Shown: positions 41,101 through 47,600 of the stretch, one piece after another
How positions within the stretch are numbered: position 1 is the first letter of the stretch
How the letters are laid out: each line of letters begins with the position of its first letter
Assembly: GCF_905220565.1 (NCBI RefSeq)
Contig: NC_059405.1
Coordinates: 1,674,001-1,738,000, forward strand
Length of the DNA stretch: 64,000 bases
Source of the DNA: Melitaea cinxia
Lineage: Eukaryota; Arthropoda; Insecta; Lepidoptera; Nymphalidae
Reading direction: 5' to 3'
Program-made: the position numbers and the translations under genes
The notes under the pieces: model-generated
What the model was told of the DNA's origin: nothing
What the model saw: the letters and a program-made list of their open reading frames with translations, nothing else
Databases searched by the model: none

Positions 41101-44100
41101 GCTAGGCCGAAATATGTGGTCCTGTTTTGACTGTCAAACGCGTGAGGTTAAGGTCCGTATTTTGCAAATTTTCAACTTTCTGCGTAATTTTCATAAACTG
41201 TTATTCCATAAGAACCTTCTAGAAAGTTTTGAAAAACTTAAATAGGTCCAAATTTGACCTTCATTGTTCTAGAGTTTTGCTCTTTATTTAGAAATATATT
41301 TAGCAAATCATTTTTATTTAGAAGATTATTATAACGAAACATCCATAAATGTTTCATTATTAATAGCTAAGTTTACGATCTCCCTCCGACATGTTAAGTA
41401 ACTTATGACCGTCAAAGGTAAGACATCTCAGTCATCTCAGTAAAAGGTTATGAGTTATAATACAACGTAGATCGACAACAAAATAGTCAACAAGTTATTG
41501 ATTATTGATAATGATAACTCAAAAAGTACTAGTCAGATTTCAATTAAATTTTACATGACCACCTTTCGATTAAAATACAATCATCGAAATCAGTCCGCCC
41601 AGTAAATTTTTTTGAGGTAATAGACATAAAAAATATAGTCGAATTCAGAACCTCCTCCTTTTTATAAAGACGGTTAAAAAGCGTCTCGTCGTGTAGTTTC
41701 TTTGCTGCAGTTTGATGCTTGCGCAAAAAATTTTAATAATGTACCTACACAGAAAATTAACGAAAACTAAAAATTACTTATATCATGCTAACTACGAATT
41801 TAATATTTTAAATTAGATGACGAACGTTTCACCACAAGTTAAATGTCTAGACTTTAATAACGCCTGACATTTCAGTTGTTTTACACAAATTAAAACGTTA
41901 TACTAAAATTGAATTAAGTAGATATTTTTATTTATCACGCAAAAACGTAACATTATACCTATTTTTTTTATTTTTAATTACATGTTGATTTCAAAACAAC
42001 TTATTTATAAAAGATCTTTTGTTGTTCTTAGCCTCAATTTCGTACAAAATTTCGATCTACCCTCGATGGCGTAAGGATAACAATGATCAACAGTACAGTT
42101 TGTTTACGCAAACGACAATTTCTAAAATATTAGAATGGTAAAATTTATAATGAAATCCGTATATTTTAAACTATTAATGAAAAAACAAAATATCTTTGAA
42201 AAGTATATATTGTAGTTTATGAGCGTGTTGTAACGTATTATATTATATTAGTTATATATTATATATATGTATCCTAAATGTATGTATAAATTACGTGAGT
42301 AACATATTAATAAAGTAGTCTTACTAGAGCATTCGAGGAGAGGGTAGATTACAATAACACGGTTGTCATTGTTCTCGTATTTTGATTTGCTTTATTAAAT
42401 AAATAAACAGTTATAAAGGTATAAAAAGTGCGAAATATATACCATCAGTGCGAATACAGACTGGACTATATGTAGTACTCGGTGAATAAACTTAATAAAC
42501 TGTGTAATAGTGGAAGGTGATGTGTCATTGAAAGTGACTTTAAAAATAAATTGTATAGTTAACTCAGTGCAAAATATTACTTCTCTCTAGTCTTTTATAT
42601 TAAAATAAAGATATAATTCGAACAAAACATAAAAATAAGTGTCTACAATAACAACTATTCGAGTAATTAGACGTTATTATAGCCATAACAGCACTGGCCA
42701 AGACATCTATTGCCGTTAGTAGCAATTATAGCTTTGGGTTACATATCGAGGGCGCTAGAGGGTGCTACATATAGCATAAAAATATGGAAGAAATAAAAAT
42801 GATGTTAATCAATATGCAGCAAGAAAATAGGGAAACAAAAGCTGAGATGTTGGCAATGAAAGAGGATATAACAACAACCATTATAAATAATTTAAATGAA
42901 AAATTTACATATTTAGAGACAAAACAGAATCTGTTGGAAACTAAACTTCAACAACAAAATACAGCAATAAAGAACTTCGACAGGTATTTGCGACGCAAAA
43001 ATCTGATTTTGTTTGGTGTAGAGGAACAGGAAAAGTCATACCATGACCTAGAAAAAACCGTTATAGAATTGATAAATACATACTTTAACTTTCAGTACGA
43101 TATTTGTAGTATAGAAGATGTCAGAAGGCTGGGAAAAAAGAAAGACTCGATTAGACCTATAAAAATTACTTTTACTACTATGGGTTTGAAAATAAATATC
43201 TTGAGAAATAAGAAACTCTTAAAAAATACGCCATACTACTTCAAAGAAGACTACCCATTAGATATCTTGACTAAGCGTAAGGAGTTACAAGTTCAATTAA
43301 AAAAAGAACAACAACTTGGCCACAAGGCCTACATCAGATATGATAAACTAATTGTAGTTAAGAATAAAGATCAACAAACCCTTCATAGGCAATCAAATAA
43401 AAGATATCTATCTGAATCACCGGAGTTAATACATATGGAAAATAAATTGCAAAATCAAAACAAAAAAGAACCTAATAAAAAGAACAAAGTTTCAAGCATT
43501 AAAGATTTTATTATTCGGGAACAGAATAAGGTTTATAATTGCGTCATCAACTCTCAAGATCAGCCTGAGAACGACATACAAATCAATAAACAATGAAAAT
43601 TACAAATGGCCCTCCACGTCTCCCATTACGGTTGGTCACCGCGGGAGAGTCCGACCATAACCCTCCAGACAATCTTACTAGTAACGGACGTATAACGTGA
43701 GAAGTTTATCAACCAGTTACCGTCTAATAGAGTGGTGAAATTTTTGGAAAATACGGAATATGACATAAGCGGCATTTCGGCATCGGCGGTCCGACGTGTG
43801 GGCACATCAATCCATTAATATGACAACTATCAAGTCTGGAGGAGGCCTTCACCCTCAAATAAGAGGGGTTCTTGCATGAATGCATGATATTAACTAAATA
43901 AGTAGATATAATTTGGATACATTTTATTTTCGAGCAATTTTGAATTTGGTTTTTTAAAGTTTTAAATTTAATTTTTACAATTAATCTTTAAAAATTAATA
44001 AATTTTGAAAAAAAAAATTATGAATTTTATTGTTTAGTTGGTTTTTTATTTTTTAGTTATTATAATTTTTCAATGTGAATTTTCAAATTTATGAAATTGT

Positions 44101-44577
44101 CAATGCAATGTATTAATCATACTTTAGTTATTTATTTATATTACAAATGGAAAATGATTTTGATAAATAATATTTTTTAAATATTATTTGTTAATTATTA
44201 CTATTTTTTAATCTTTTAAATTGTATTTTACATTAATTTAATTTTTACATGCAATTGTTTAATTTCATTTGATTTTATTGATCTTGTTGATTGTTTTTGT
44301 TTTATATTGAAATGCATTGAAATTGAGTAGCTAAGATTTTATTTGATTTAATTGAATAATGTCACTTAATTTAATGAGATTTAATTTTTTTGTTAACTGT
44401 ACTTGTGTATATTACTGTTTGATTTAATTTCAATGAATATTGTGTCATAAGTCTTATTTTTACTTGCATAAAAATAAAGAAAAAAGGTTTCTAGACTTTG
44501 TGAAATCAAAAAAATATATATATTTAAATGTATTGTATTTGCGTCTAAAATTCGCAAGAAATAAAAGGCTTTTTTAT

Positions 44578-44609
<32 letters not shown>

Positions 44610-47600
44610 TTACTAGAGCATTCGATATGGTTTGATTTCCATCTCCTATTACAACCTTTATAATATCTATATGATGTCAGCCAACGACGTAATAAATTTA
44701 CACAAATAATATGTTTTAGAGTAAATTATACCTTTATTTTTCAGAATTAAATCATAGAATGTTATTGTATAAATTAAGACATAAAATTAAATGATATTTT
44801 GGTATCTTTTTATATGTGAGCTCAAACACATACACACTCTAACTGTACTAATTCTATTTTATTTTTATTACAGCCGATGACCTGGAGACTTTGCTTGAGG
44901 AAGTGGTTAGAGCTGGCAACCGTGGCGTGTCTGCTGCTAGAAATGTCACCGGTGGACCTAACTGGAGCTTCGGACAGTCGTTGTTCTTTTCCTCTACCGT
45001 AGTAACTACGATTGGTGAGTGTTATCGAGCGAGTGAATAAACGAAATGTTTTGAAGACGATTTCCCCCCTTTTTTAGCTTTGCATTGTATGAGGGTAGTT
45101 GGAAATATTTACATACAATATTATTTGTATTGAAATATAATAAAAAAATTGAAATGATTTTCTCGTTAGAGTGTAATACAAATATTTAAAAAAATAGCAG
45201 CATTAAAATAGCATTCCGAAAACGAAAGTAAAAAGTTACAAGATAAAAAATATTTTAATAATGAAACAAAGCAAAATCTAACTTTTTACGAAACCCAAAT
45301 AAATAATATAAGCATTCTGATGGAAAGCCACTTCGATATACCGATGTCACCAGTATTCTTAATTAATATTGACAAGGGAACGGTCTTTGGGGAAAATTGC
45401 GAAAGTGAAGATAACAAAAAGCCGAGATTGAACAGAAATAAAATATCCCTAAATTAGAGGGATTTTTATTTCAAGGGTAGTCAAACATTTTTCTATTCTT
45501 ATGAAGAACTAGTAATAAGAAATGAAGTACAGTGAAGGTTAATCTTTCATTAAACTTGTATCTGATAACTTATAAATGGTGGTAATCTGTAATGAACTAT
45601 TTTTGTATAACTACGTTTATATAAGACTATCATATTATCGGAAATAAAGTTGACTCAAGACAACTTTTACTGCACGATTTTATTTTTGTGTTACCCACAC
45701 ATTAGGAATTCTAAACATTTTTGATATGATATTCAAAAACTTTTACTGCAGTCATAGTAACACACACAGGGTTAAAATATTATAATTATGCACACATATT
45801 TTTTTTAAGTTCAAACAAAAAATCGATCTTAGCAGGAGGTTCAAACCTATATTATGTCCAAACTATGAAACTGAAAATAATAATCTTTACCTTTTTGTGA
45901 TATTTATACATTTAGTGTTTTTGTCATATCCAGGATACGGCCATGTCACACCACTTTCGAGACCTGGAAAGTTGTTCTGCATGGTATACGCTCTGCTCGG
46001 TATACCGATGACACTAGTACTGCTGTCTGCGCTAGTGGAACGATTGCTGTTACCAGCGACAGCGCTGCTGAGATCTCTGAACGCCGCGCTTGGACACTTG
46101 TATCGTCCTTTTACGATCAGACTGGTGCATCTTACGATTATGGGTACGATTTTATTTTCAACTAATCATCTATATAAATGAAAATGAATCGCTAATTATC
46201 TTGCTAAGCGCAAAACTTGAGAACGATTCAGCCTGTAATATCCCACTGCTGGGCATAGGTCTCTTTTCCTATGTAGGAGAAGGATCAGAGCTTAAACCAC
46301 CACGCTGCTCCAATGCGGGTTGGCATTTGGTTGTTTTTTTTTTTTAAGTTTTTTAGTATAATGTAAAGGGTTATTACGGAATGAAAAATTAAGAAAATTG
46401 CGCAGAAATTTGTAATATACTATAAGCATTTGACAGTTCATAAGACACGATAATATCTGTTGTGAGCTCTATGACAAAACTGCGTACTGGTTTATAAGTT
46501 ATATTTAACTACTACGATTAATTACAGAAATAAAGCTAGACAATTATTTTTGAATTTTAGTCTGTTTGTATATTTATTTGGACATCACGCAAAATGCATT
46601 CACGAATTTGGATGCGAATTTCACAGTCGTGATCCTGGATGCATACTTTACATTCTTAAATTACTAAATTATATATTTTTTAATATATTTGAGGTAATTT
46701 ATTGAAATATTTGTTAATTCTATAACTTTTATATTAAAATCTTACCCAGCACCAGTTAGTCACAAGTTTATATTTCATCTTGTAACATCCCACAGCTGGG
46801 TATAGGCCTCTTTCTCGTGTAAGAATGGAATCGGAGCTTAACCCACCACGCTGCTTCACTTCGCGTTTCCACTCCAATGTGTAATCACAAGTATTATTAT
46901 CTTATTTCAGTGACGATACTAGTAATCTTCTTTCTGGTGATCCCTGCGGCGGTCTTCGACTCGCTTGAACCAGAGTGGGACTACCTGGACTCGTTCTACT
47001 ACTGCTTCATATCGCTTACCACCATCGGACTGGGAGACTATATCCCTGGCGATTCTCCGTACCAACCCTACCGACCGCTGTATAAGGTCGCTGCTACATG
47101 TGAGTATTTGCCTACACACGTGTATCTAATTTTTATGCTAAACAATATGAAGGCGATTTTAAAATTTCGTTTTCAACAATTAACTAAATTATAAACTTTG
47201 TATTTTAAAAATTATTATATAAGCTAGATTAATAAAGGCTATTATTATTATTATTGTGTATGTAGTACGTGTAAGCATTATACAGTGTTTCTCGTCTGAC
47301 ACATAAACGCTTAACCGTTAAAAAAGTAAGAAAAAAAACGCCGTTTTATTGCTAAAACACTGTCACTAATAATAGCAATAACGGTTGTAACCACGATTTT
47401 AAAGACATAAAATAAGTTGAACAGTATACTAAGCATAAATTAAAAAAACATGGTATGACGTCACGTTAAAGACTTGTCTCGAGTATACCTACATTTCATA
47501 AATAACTTATTTTTTAGAGAGTGTGTTCCAAAAAAGTACAAAAATTAACCATGCGTTCACAATTTAACATTTTAGAGCTGTTTAGAATTTTAGAGCTTAT

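Larger units (their letters stand above)
42337..44610 (+). mobile_element. ORF1-only non-LTR retrotransposon (half-LINE), complete insertion
   Basis: The insertion is flanked by a perfect 16 bp target site duplication TTACTAGAGCATTCGA (42321-42336 and 44610-44625). It consists of a 5' leader of about 450 nt, one intact 270-codon ORF1-like frame (42784-43596), about 970 nt of non-coding 3' sequence with no reverse-transcriptase remnant, and a tail of ATTTT repeats (about 44571-44610). The 3' part includes a GGAGGAGGCCTTCACCCTC stretch (43839 on) like the 3' UTRs of several lepidopteran LINEs. It sits in sense orientation in the last part of the 29-37 kb K2P intron. Confidence 0.85.

Noticed and set aside
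42337..44610. Domesticated host gene in place of a retroelement
   Set aside because: The perfect target duplication and simple-repeat tail show a mobile insertion. Nothing indicates host use of the ORF.
46919..47119. Minus-strand frame of 66 codons
   Set aside because: It is antisense to the well-supported TM3/pore 2 exon of the channel.
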